DNA of 64,000 bases from Lytechinus pictus. Its lineage: Eukaryota; Echinodermata; Echinoidea; Temnopleuroida; Toxopneustidae. The notes under the pieces were generated by a model. It was not told the origin of the DNA, did no database searches, and was given only the letters and a program-made list of their open reading frames with translations. Position 1 is the stretch's first letter; each line of letters starts with the position of its first letter. Positions 53,346 to 64,000 of the stretch are shown in pieces. The translations under genes and the position numbers were made by a program. The stretch is from NCBI RefSeq assembly GCF_037042905.1, contig NC_087258.1, positions 8,410,501-8,474,500 of the forward strand, in the 5' to 3' direction.

Positions 53346-54508
53346 CTTCATCAAACAGTGCAAGGATCCGTTTTATAAAGATTTTTGCTATTATGGTAAA
53401 CTGCCATGGAAACCATCGTTGTGATTGGTTGTTGAGTCCTATTACCATTGATAGTTGCCATAATCAAAAGTTTGTCATAGGTTTATTAAATGGGCTTCAG
53501 GTCCACTAGACATGCTATAAAAGCACAAAGAAATGCATTCACATTTCTATATGCCTTTAAAATCCTTCAGAAACTCGTAATTTTCCAGAACTTAAGGTTC
53601 ATTTTATGCTGGAAAATAGATATAGGGTCTTAAAAGGGAACACATCGAAATAAAACAGATCTGAAAATCAAAGCAGTAAAAAAAGAGCCAACACAAATTC
53701 AGACTCTTACAATTATATAGAGATAAGGTTTAAGTTGTGTAGCACACTTCGAACGACATAATCGAGATAAAACAGCTCATCAGTATTATTAAAAGGAGCA
53801 AATAGCGACGCGTCAAAAAAATGAACATCGAAAGAAGAATAAAGAGCAGTATATTTTTTGGTATTTCTGTATAAACATAGCTCATAGACTCACTCTTGGT
53901 TAAAACTATGCTAGATTTTTTAAGAACGTCGCGACGTCATCAAAACAAAAGAGATAACTGATGCATTATCATCCTAAGAACAAATATCAACGCGTATATC
54001 TGCATGATTTTTATGATTTTTTGCAGACACTCTGACACTTCACATTGATTAATTTTTTTGCTGAAACTAAAGAACATCGTGATGATAACGGATAATTCCA
54101 TGTACATCCGACCACTTATACTTGGAACCTTCATGAATTTTTCTGTCTCTGATTTCTGGTTCTTTTGACACTCTGTTATGCTCTCAAATGACCTTGACTT
54201 TGACAGTTTATGAAGTGAAGTAAAACTTGAAAAAAATGGGGGTCGGATGAACAAAAAGGTTGATTATTTTACGGAATTGCCCAAATATAAAATTCGACCT
54301 GCGGCGTCACCAAAATAGTAATTAGGGAATTTTTGCTTCCACGACAATTCAAGAACATAGAAAATAGCAGTTTCGTCCTTGACTCTGGACGAACGACATA
54401 TTTCCAATTGTTCGTTAGCTCCGAAACTTCCGACGAAACTGCTGTTCCAGTTCCCCAATTTTCGAGCAAGACATTTTAGCTGTTCATTGTGAATTGACGG
54501 GCATTTTT
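53346..54508. other. GH3 3' flank, no second gene
   Basis: Presumably 3' UTR at the start. 53930-54500 has several open frames on the minus strand, but none shows a recognisable domain. Confidence 0.4.
53649..53654 (+). terminator. Candidate poly(A) signal of GH3 gene
   Basis: AATAAA about 300 bp after the stop. A second AATAAA occurs near 53836. Position only; use unknown. Confidence 0.35.
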
Positions 54509-55714
54509 GTCTCGCCTGCATAGCAGAGCGAGACTATAGGCGCCGCTTTTCCGACGGCGGCGGCGACGGCGCACAGTGAGCCGGGGCGAAACAAAAGTGC
54601 GCCAAAAGTCATTTTGGGCAATTTTAGATTTTTAATTTTTGTCATGCCCAGCTGAAAGACAACACTTTGAAGAATATTTCAGCAAAATATTTCATTCAGA
54701 AATTTGCATAAAGGTTGTTAATTTCCTACCTCAAATCGTAAAATGTGACATTTTGCGAAATGTCGCGGGGATGACAATCTAGTTGAAAAACAGGCCATTT
54801 CACAGGAGGTTTTTCATGTAGGAATCTGGAATGGCTCCCACATAATCCTGATATATTCTTTTTTCGTATGAAAGTGTTCAAAGTAGATAATAGACATCTT
54901 TCAGGGGGTTTATAGGATGATTATTCCTCGAAATAGGCTGAAAATCTATGTTTTTTGCATTTACATTAAACAAGTTTGGATTTCCGTGGATTTCCGTCTA
55001 AATTCTATAAGCAGCATTTTTCCCGATGTCTACGCTTTAAGTCGATACCAAATTTAGCTGCCCGTTTTTGCCCGTTTTCATATTAGAGCCGATTTTACTT
55101 GACACAACACCCCAAAAACCTGTTCAAAAACGGTCATTTTTATACCTCGCAGTCGTCATAGCGCACCGTATGGGTGTACATTGCCGTTCGCTTTTGCACA
55201 GCGAGGACGATTCCCCATCCATTCCATGAAAATGACATGAATTCCGCGCATAATGTAAACAAAATAAAGGTTGCTAACGCAAATAAGGGCTATACCCACA
55301 ACTCCAGATAGATAACTTACTTGTGGAATAATTTCAGCCAAAAACCCTCCTCATAGTGATACATTCTTGGTGTTATATACCCTTCCCTTTTTACACAAGT
55401 CAACACAGCTAGATAAAGCACGGTTAATATTTTTCAGATTTTAAAGGTTTTTTATAAATATAATTAATGATCATTTTGATGCCATAAAATTATTTTCGGC
55501 ATCTCATACACACTTTTTAGGCATATGAGAAGCATAAACCAACATTCACTCTGGTCAATCTGAAAGTAGCACATAACACAAAGTTTGTATACGACACGTT
55601 GTTTAGCGTAATTTGTCTTTTCACAGATTTTAAGAAGACATTCAAAATTTGGTATCAAGGTGACGCCACATCGGCTTTAAATTATGTTCAGTCGATTCTA
55701 CGCCCAAAATTACC

Positions 55715-55722
55715 CTTAATCT
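55715..55722 (+). repeat. Left target-site duplication of FB2
   Basis: CTTAATCT before the ATGAGGCGCC terminus; ATTAATCA (59479-59486) after the other end. The central TTAATC is shared (6 of 8). Confidence 0.5.
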
Positions 55723-55739
55723 ATGAGGCGCCGAATGTA

Positions 55740-56590
55740 CCAATATTATATAGAACAATTATTTGTTATATAATCATTATTTATTAAATAATAACTATTA
55801 TTTATATATAATTTACATTTTATTTGTAAATAACTACTATTATATAAAATATCATTTCTAATTATTTATATATAATTCCAAGTAATACTTCATTATTTGT
55901 AAATAATAATAGTTCGACATTCCATTATTTATAAATAATGATTATTTGTTTTTCATTATTTATAAATAATGATTATTTGTTTTTCATTATTTATAAATAA
56001 TAATTATTTGTTTTTCATTATTTATAAATAATGATTATTTGTTTTTCATTATTTACAAATAATGATTATTTGTTTTTCATTATTTATAAATAATGATTAT
56101 TTGTTTTTCATTATTTATAAATAATGATTATTTGTTTTTCATTATTTACAAATAATGATTATTTGTTTTTCATTATTTATAAATAATGATTATTTGTTTT
56201 TCATTATTTATAAATAATTTGTTGAGTTTTCCATTATTTACAAATAATGATTATTTGTTAAATAATGAAAACGTCTACTTCATTATTTATAAATAATTTT
56301 TTCGAGTGCACCATTATTCTCATTATTTATAAATAATCATTATTTAATGTTCGAGTTTTCCATTATTTATAAATAAAGATTATTTGTTAAATAATGAAAT
56401 ATCTACTTCATTATTTATAAATAATAATTTTGTTTCAATATCCCATTATTTATAAATAATCATTATTTATAAACAATTTTTACAGTTTGCCATTATATAC
56501 AAATAATCATTATTTATATACAAATAACCATTATTTATTAAATAATGCCATTATTTATTAAATAATGCCATTATTTATTAAATAATGGAA
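55740..56590. repeat. Left AT-rich array of FB2
   Basis: About 20 units of the ATTATTTATAAATAAT / GATTATTTGTTTTTC repeat, ending in three copies of CATTATTTATTAAATAATG. Confidence 0.85.
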
Positions 56591-58569
56591 AACTCGCTAT
56601 AACATGCAAATGTGGGACCGCCCATGATATGAATATTCATGATGCGATTTCCTTTTTCGTGATTTTTCTTCACAAATTTTTGTCCATTTCCTCTTCATAA
56701 TGACATTTCTTGAAGCAATTTTCTAGGGATATGGTCTGATTGTAATATTCTTCATTTTCTATATAACTTCGTCTTCGTAGAAATATCAAAAAGTGTAATT
56801 TTATACGATTTTTCCTACAGTTCACAATCCCCATAGGCGCGCGTGTATCGTAGGGACAACCGGTGAATCGACGGAGTGCTCTTCATCGAAATACTACGTT
56901 GGTTGGTCCCCGGAAGTGGCGGGCGGAATTTAGCCCGAATCCTCGATGGAAGTCGATCAAGTGCATATGAGCTGAGAGAGTGAAATATCAGTGTAATTGT
57001 ACAGGCCCTTCTACTTTTTATAGATATTTCTTGTTGCTTTTTTTGTTAAGTTAATTTTTCCTGGTGTAGAGATAAGTTTCAGTTCTAATAATGCACTTCA
57101 AATACATTTTGGAGTGTCTGTTTGAGGCGTTTGGGGCGATTTCACCCTGGCCCCAAAATGCTCGCAACGACAATACGGGGGCATGATGACCCCTAAATTT
57201 TTAAAAACTTATTTTTCTATTGAAAATTATCACAAAATTCACCAAAAGTGTGCACGAAAGCCTTCGTATTTCACTTTTAAAACTCCAAAAAGTGCCCAAA
57301 TGACAAGCTTGGTCGCTTCGCTGTGTCGCTTTCAACTTGAGAACGTTTACGCGTCTGCTTCCCCCCCCCCCCCCCCTCCTCCGAAAGAAATTCTGTATAC
57401 GGCCATGCTCTAAAGAGCCTGACACATTGATTTATGTATACTTCATTTTCATTATTTTTATCTCATTATCATCATGGCCTTACGCAGAATTTTTTCCGGG
57501 GGGGGGTGGGGGGAGCAGGACGCGCGTAAACTTTCTCAAAAAAATCTTGAAAGCGAGACAGCGACGCGACCAAGCTCAAATGACAAGCTTGGTCGCTTCG
57601 CTTTTTCAAGATTTTTATGAGAAAGTTTACGCGCGTCCTGCTCCCCCCACCCCCCCCCCCCCCCCCCCGGAAAAAATTATGCGTAAGGCCATGATGATAA
57701 TGAGATAAAAATAATGAAAATGAAGTATACATAAATCAATGTGTCAGGCTCTTTAGAGCATGGCCGTATACAGAATTTCTTTCGGAGGAGGGGGGGGGGG
57801 GAAGCAGACGCGTAAACGTTCTCAAGTTGAAAGCGACACAGCGAAGCGACCAAGCTTGTCATTTGGGCACTTTTTGGAGTTTTAAAAGTGAAATACGAAG
57901 GCTTTCGTGCACACTTTTGGTGAATTTTGTGATAATTTTCAATAGAAAAATAAGTTTTTAAAAATTTAGGGGTCATCATGCCCCCGTATTGTCGTTGCGA
58001 GCATTTTGGGGCCAGGGTGAAATCGCCCCAAACGCCTCAAACAGACACTCCAAAATGTATTTGAAGTGCATTATTAGAACTGAAACTTATCTCTACACCA
58101 GGAAAAATTAACTTAACAAAAAAAGCAACAAGAAATATTTATAAAAAGTAGAAGGGCCTGTACAAGTACACTGATATTTCACTCTCTCAGCTCATATGCA
58201 CTTGATCGACTTCCATCGAGGATTCGGGCTAAATTCCGCCCGCCACTTCCGGGGACCAACCAACGTAGTATTTCGATGAAGAGCACTCCGTCGATTCACC
58301 GGTTGTCCCTACGATACACGCGCGCCTATGGGGATTGTGAACTGTAGGAAAAATCGTATAAAATTACACTCTTTGATATTTCTACGAAGACAAAGTTATA
58401 TAGAAAATGAAGAATATTACAATCAGACCATATCCCTAGAAAATTGCTTCAAGAAATGTCATTATGAAAAGGAAATGGACAAAAATTTGTGAAGAAAAAT
58501 CACGAAAAGGAAATCGCATCATGAATATTCATATCATGGGCGGTCCCACATTTGCATGTTATAGCGAGT

Positions 58570-59460
58570 TTTCCATTATTTAATAAATAATGGCATTATT
58601 TAATAAATAATGGCATTATTTAATAAATAATGGCATTATTTAATAAATAATGGCATTATTTAATAAATAATGGTTATTTGTATATAAATAATGATTATTT
58701 GTATATAATGGCAAACTGTAAAAATTGTTTATAAATAATGATTATTTATAAATAATGGGATATTGAAACAAAATTATTATTTATAAATAATGAAGTAGAT
58801 ATTTCATTATTTAACAAATAATCTTTATTTATAAATAATGGAAAACTCGAACATTAAATAATGATTATTTATAAATAATGAGAATAATGGTGCACTCGAA
58901 AAAATTATTTATAAATAATGAAGTAGACGTTTTCATTATTTAACAAATAATCATTATTTGTAAATAATGGAAAACTCAACAAATTATTTATAAATAATGA
59001 AAAACAAATAATCATTATTTATAAATAATGAAAAACAAATAATCATTATTTGTAAATAATGAAAAACAAATAATCATTATTTATAAATAATGAAAAACAA
59101 ATAATCATTATTTATAAATAATGAAAAACAAATAATCATTATTTGTAAATAATGAAAAACAAATAATCATTATTTATAAATAATGAAAAACAAATAATTA
59201 TTATTTATAAATAATGAAAAACAAATAATCATTATTTATAAATAATGAAAAACAAATAATCATTATTTATAAATAATGGAATGTCGAACTATTATTATTT
59301 ACAAATAATGAAGTATTACTTGGAATTATATATAAATAATTAGAAATGATATTTTATATAATAGTAGTTATTTACAAATAAAATGTAAATTATATATAAA
59401 TAATAGTTATTATTTAATAAATAATGATTATATAACAAATAATTGTTCTATATAATATTG
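58570..59460. repeat. Right AT-rich array of FB2
   Basis: Mirror of the left array. The CATTATTTAATAAATAATG subrepeat is present about five times against three on the left, so the arms have drifted in copy number. Confidence 0.85.
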
Positions 59461-60848
59461 GTACATTCGGCGCCTCATATTAATCAACACTTTAAAGTAA
59501 AAATATAATTCGGAATATAATTTTGGCGCACTTCCAATCACTTCTGGCCCACTGTGCGGCGGCGGCGACGGCGGCGGCGTCAACATCAAATCTTAACCTA
59601 AGGTTAAGTTTTTGAAATGACATCATAACTTAGAAAGTATATGAACCTAGTTCATGAAACTTGGACATAAGGTTAATCAAGTATTACTGAACATCCTGCC
59701 TGAGTTTCAGGTCACATTATCAAGGTCAAAGGTCATTTAGGGTCAATGAACTTAGACCATGTTGGGAAAATTATTTTCAAAATCTTAACCGAAGGTTGAG
59801 TTTTGAAATGACATCATAATTTAGAAAGTATATGGACCTAGTTCATGAAACTTGGGCATAAGGTTAATCAAGTTTTAGTGAACATCCTGCTTGAGTTTCA
59901 GGTCACGTGAACAAGGTCAAAGGTCATTTAGGGTCAATGAACTTTGGTCAAGTTTGGGGTATTTGTTGAATTACTATCATAACTTTGAAAATTTATGGAT
60001 CTAGTGCATGAAACTTGGACATAAGGTTAATCAAGTATTAGTGAACATCCTGCCTGAGTTTCAGGTCACATGACCAAGGTCAAAAGTCATTTAGGGTCAA
60101 TGAACTTTGGCCAAGTTGGGGGTATTTGTTGAATTACCATCATAACTTTGAAAATTTATGGATTTAGTTCATGAAACTTGGACATTAGGTTAATCAAGTA
60201 CCACTGAATATCCTGTGCGAGTTTCAGGTCACATGACCATGGTCAATGGTCATTTAAGGTCAATGAACTTTGGCCGTGTTGGGTGTATATGTTAAATTAC
60301 CATCCTAACTCTGAAAGTTTATGGATCTAGTTCATAAAACTTGGACATAAGAGTAATCAAGTATCACTGAACATCCTGTACGAGTTTCAGGTCACATGAT
60401 CATGGTCAAAGGTCATTAAAGGTCAATTAACTTTGGCCGTGTTGGGGGTATTTGTTGAATTACCATCCTAACTCTGAAAGTTTATGGATCTAGTTCATAA
60501 ACTTGGGATATAAGAGGAATCAAGCATCACTGAACATTCCCTGTGAGTTTCAGGTCACAAAACCAAGTCAAAGGTCAGTTAAGGTCAATAAACTTAGGCC
60601 ATGTTGGGGTAATTGTTGAAGTGCCATCATAATTTTGAAAGTTTATGGATAGAGTGAATGAAATGTGGACATGGGTGTAGTTGACAGTCTCCGTTCAAAT
60701 GTCATTAATGGTCAATGAACGTGATATTATGTCATTATATGAATGATGTTTTTGTGAATGATTATTTTATAGTAGTTTTCAAAGTTAGCACTGCTGCTAT
60801 ATTAAATTGCGTAATGCAGGCGAGACTGCCAGAGGCGTTCCACTTGTT

Positions 60849-61665
60849 AATATAATTACTGTGTTCTTGGATTCGTTCTGTGTCAGGACGCAAAAACTCA
60901 CTATTGTTTTGTTTAAAACTAAAGAATGACCTTGTAGTCGGGTAGATGTGACTGAAATTTTGACACGACCGTCAAGTTGGGAATATATCAAATTTTTTGC
61001 TCAAGGTTGTAATATAGGGTCTCAACTTCAAAAATCCGAATTGTGCCACCTAGGCACGCCCCGGGGCACGCCTCTTTTTTACAGTCCTCTTAATATATTT
61101 TTATATATGTATTTTACACAATTATTATGTATGGTATCAGATTAAAGCTAACAAAAAATCGAATATAGATCTCTGGATCAAATAGCATAAATTCAAAAAA
61201 GTAGCGTAAAAATAGCGCAGATCTGCTTCGGTTACTGAACGCTTGTGGTGCGTACTATTTTATTGCGGGCCTGGAGCGGACAAAAAAATCATGAGTTAAT
61301 GAAAACGGTACATGGAAAAAATTTTCATTAACATCATAAGCCACGGCCACTATGTCACAACCCTCCTAATCATGACTTTCTTATTTTTCGGAATAAACAT
61401 ATGTTTGGTATCAAATTAAAGCTAATAAAGAGTCAAATGTAAGTGACATGTGGATCATAATAGCCTTTGTTACACGGCCAGGTCATTTAAAGGTCAATTA
61501 AGGTCATAAAAGATGGAATTTAGCCACCAATGTAATACCTAGTGCAGGACTCTCTTTCTTTAAATAAAAAAAAGGCAATTATGTGCTGTTTTATGAGATA
61601 TGTGTATATTTGGATCTCATTTGTGCTACCTTGTCAACATTGGGCAATTTATTTTTCTTACTTTC
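60849..61665. other. Non-coding interval before the satellite
   Basis: No gene recognised. A 'GGTCATTTAAAGGTCAATTAAGGTCA' stretch at 61486-61512 recalls the AGGTCA repeat family next door. Confidence 0.4.
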
Positions 61666-64000
61666 CTAGGGTCCTTCCGGGAATGATGTGGGCCATCTTG
61701 GATATCTGGGCAATGGGTAATCCGATATGGATCCCTTCAGGGGCCCTATATGGGATCACTCATAATTATGTGTATCAGATGGGTATGAATTGGAATAACC
61801 CATCTCAGTAAGATACTGGAATTCCCATATGGCTAGCAGATGGGTATCAACTAGGTTAACCGATCTGGATTTGATAATAGTATTCCCATATGGTTATGAA
61901 CTGGGTTAACCCATCTGGGTAAGATATTGAAAAACCAATACAGGTATCAGATGGGTATTAACTGGGTTAACCCAAATGAGTATGACATTAAAATTCCCAT
62001 ATGGGTATTAGATGGGTGTGCTCTGGTCTAATCCGTTTTGGTGTGATATCGAAATTCCCATATGGGTATCAAATGGGTATCACCCATATTGAAATAAAAG
62101 TTGGTAGCGGATGGGTTTGAACTTGAATAGCCCATGATGTTGGAATTACCATAGTATGGGAACCCAGATCATACCCATCTGGGTATGATTTTTTTTTTTG
62201 CAGGAGTTTCTGCATTTATTGTAAAGTCAAAATAAATTTACAATACATAAACATAATCGTAGTATGACATGAAAGTACATTGTAATGTGACAAATTTATA
62301 GTAGTGTCATAACAAAATTTAGACATGAATACAATTTAAGTATAAGACAAAGTAGTAAAAAACAAATGCAGTGACAAACTATATAAGCAAAATACATGCT
62401 TGAGTAATAGCAGCCAAAGGGGGAAAGGGGCTACAATGAAACCAGTATTGAAATTCCCATACGGGTATAAGATGGGAATGGACTGGGTTAACCCATCTGG
62501 GTATGATATTGGAATTCCCATACGGGTATCAGATGGGTAAAAACTCGACTAACCCATTTGGGTATGATAGTGGAATTCTCATTAGGGTATCAGATGGGTA
62601 AAAACTGGAGTAACCCATCTTGGTATGATATTGGAATTCCCATTAGGGTATCAGATGGGTAAACACTGGATTAACCCAACTGGGTATGACATTGGAATTC
62701 CCATTAGGATATCAGATGGGTAAAAACTGGGTTAACCCATCTGGGTATGATATTGAAATTCCCATTAGGGTATCAGATGGGTACAAACTGGACTAACCCA
62801 TCTGGGTATGATATTGAAATTCCCATTAGGGTATCAGATGGGTAAACACTGGATTAACCCATCTGGGTATGATATTGGAATTCCCATTAGGGTATCAGAT
62901 GGGTAAAAACTGGACTAACCCATCTTGGTATGATATTGGAATTCCCATATGGTTATGAGATGGTTATGAACTGAGACAACCTATCTGGGTATGATATTGG
63001 AATTTCCATTAGGGTATCCGATGGGAATGGACAGGGTTAACCAATTTGGGTCTGATATTGGAATTCACATTGGGGTTTGAGATGGCAATGGACTGGGTTT
63101 ACCCATCTGGGTATGGTTTTGAAACTCCCATAAGGGTAATAGATGGGTAAAAACTGGATTAACCCATCTGGGTATGGTATTGGAATTTCCATTAGGGTAT
63201 GAGATGGGTATGAACTGGGTCAACCTATCTGGGTATGATATTGGAATTTCCATTAGGGTATCAGATGGGTAAAAACTGGACTTACCCATCTGGGTATGAT
63301 ATTGAAATTCCCATTAGGGTATCAGATGGGTACAAACTGGACTAACCCATCTGGGTACGATATTGAAATTTCCATACGGTTATGAGATGGGTATGAACTG
63401 GGTCAACTTGTCTGGGTATAATATTGGAATTCCCATTAGGGTATCAGATGGGTAAGAAGTGGACTAACCCATCTGGGTATGATATTTGAATTCCCATTAG
63501 GGTATCAGATGGGTCAAATTGGACTTACTCATCTCGGTATGATATTGGAATTCCCATACGGGTTTAAGATGGGAATGAACTGGGTTACCCCATCTGGGTA
63601 TGTATTGAAATTCCCATTAGGGTATCAGATGGGTCAAATTGGACTTATCCATCTGGGTATGATAATGGAATTCTCATTAGGGCATCAGATCGGTAAAAAT
63701 TGAATTAACCCACCTGGGTATGGTATTGGAATTCCCATTAGGGTATCAGATGGGTATGAACTGGGTCAACCTTTCTGGGTATGATATTGGAATTCCCATT
63801 AGGGTATCAGGTAGGTAAAAACTGGATTATCCCATCTGGGTATGGTATTGAAATTCCCATTAGGGTATCAGATGGGAATGAACTGGGTCAACCCATTTTG
63901 GTATGATATTGAAATTCCCATTAGGGTATCAGATGGGTAAAAACTGGACTAACCCATCTGGGTATGATATCGGAATTCCCATACGGGTTTAAGATGGGAA
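61666..64000. repeat. 60-bp satellite with internal dyad
   Basis: About 34 tandem units of 59-61 bp run to the window edge. Each has AACCCATCTGGGTATGATATTGGAATTCCCAT followed by a GGGTATCAGATGGGT box, so CCCATCTG and CAGATGGG can pair within one unit. The first 400 bp are more diverged. Interrupted at 62190-62443 by a retroposed fragment. Confidence 0.9.
62190..62443 (-). mobile_element. Retroposed 3' end inside the satellite
   Basis: The minus strand ends CAATAAATGCAGAAACTCCTGC followed by a run of about 11 A, i.e. an AATAAA signal and a poly(A) tail. Satellite sequence resumes on either side (GGGTATGAT | TATTGAAATTCCC). Source unknown: a LINE 3' UTR or a processed transcript. Confidence 0.65.

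Larger units (their letters stand above)
55723..59478. mobile_element. FB2: 3.76-kb near-perfect palindrome
   Basis: Termini ATGAGGCGCCGAATGTACC and its complement. The two arms (55723-57580 and 57600-59478) mirror each other almost base for base, with virtually no loop. The centre is at the AAGCTCAAATGACAAGCTT region near 57575-57592. Same family as FB1, but it lacks the 117-bp module and the long spacer. It has a 91-bp block of its own in both arms (57061-57151 and 58010-58102). Confidence 0.88.
54572..59556. mobile_element. CACAGTG TIR element carrying FB2
   Basis: Left terminus CACAGTGAGCC, 12 variable bases, AAGTGCGCCAAAA. The right end in complement gives CACAGTGGGCC, 12 variable bases, AAGTGCGCCAAAA. 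Flanks CGACGGCG and CGGCGGCG agree at 7 of 8, though the context is low in complexity. Without FB2 it is about 1.2 kb and non-coding. Superfamily uncertain. Confidence 0.6.
54509..60848. mobile_element. CTCGCCTGC TIR element, copy 3 (interrupted)
   Basis: Left end GTCTCGCCTGCATAGCAGAG (54509); right end ATGCAGGCGAGACTGCC...CCACTTGTT. The GCC/GGC-rich head is split at 54571/59557 by a nested element. The right part (59557-60848) holds six units of about 165-190 bp with GAACATCCTG..., three or more of them with exact AGGTCAAAGGTCA or GTCACGTGA. Confidence 0.75.

Noticed and set aside
63065..63703. 74-codon frames in the 60-bp satellite
   Set aside because: A period close to a multiple of three and low stop density make frames open on both strands; occasional 59- and 61-bp units break them.

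Overview
This is eukaryotic nuclear DNA: intron-split genes with canonical GT-AG sites, a single-exon rhodopsin-type receptor, and about 60% or more of visible sequence made of transposon debris, foldback elements and satellites. The repeat repertoire, the single-exon receptor and the multi-exon animal GH3-domain gene all fit a marine invertebrate deuterostome. An echinoderm, probably a sea urchin, is the best guess, from family knowledge and not from a database match.

Only two host genes can be supported. (1) A class A GPCR on the minus strand (4448-5683, 411 aa, one exon). (2) A GH3-domain (GHDC-like) protein on the plus strand, assembled here from six in-phase coding exons between 39412 and 53345 (596 aa). 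Its introns are packed with repeats. They include a 1.3 kb minisatellite, a mariner-like foldback element, and an antisense retrotransposon with an uninterrupted 1027-codon frame encoding reverse transcriptase, a CCHC knuckle and a restriction-like endonuclease. A possible spliced 5' exon near 19026-19381 and an orphan frame at 24102-24422 are noted at low confidence.

Layout. 1-4400: repeat units, a decayed LINE 3' end, a TIR element with internal tandem repeats, and a GCGACATTATGC foldback. 4448-5683: GPCR. 5900-12300: two TTAA-flanked MITEs, a 5'-truncated LINE and quiet AT-rich DNA. 12300-17248: 3' part of a Penelope-like element (GIY-YIG tail plus a hammerhead-like motif), split by two nested TIR elements. 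17250-25600: scattered MITE halves, hairpins and a LINE relic. 25643-32217: a 6.6 kb foldback palindrome (FB1). 32477-35392: a cluster of ACGACC-rich TIR elements. 35400-39390: non-coding. 39412-53345: GH3 gene. 54509-60848: a three-level nest (TIR element containing a TIR element containing the 3.76 kb palindrome FB2). 61666-64000: a 60-bp satellite running off the window.

The most unusual content is the pair of giant palindromes. Both have GAGGCGCC-bearing termini and probable 8-bp target duplications. They differ from each other by blocks that are present or absent in both arms at once, which implies arm homogenisation or repeated palindrome formation. A 117-bp module found only in FB1 also exists alone at 19809-19925. 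A second notable signal is a repeat family (2768-3804, 51788-52081, 54509-60848) whose tandem unit carries perfect DR1 nuclear-receptor half-site pairs and GTCACGTGA E-boxes.
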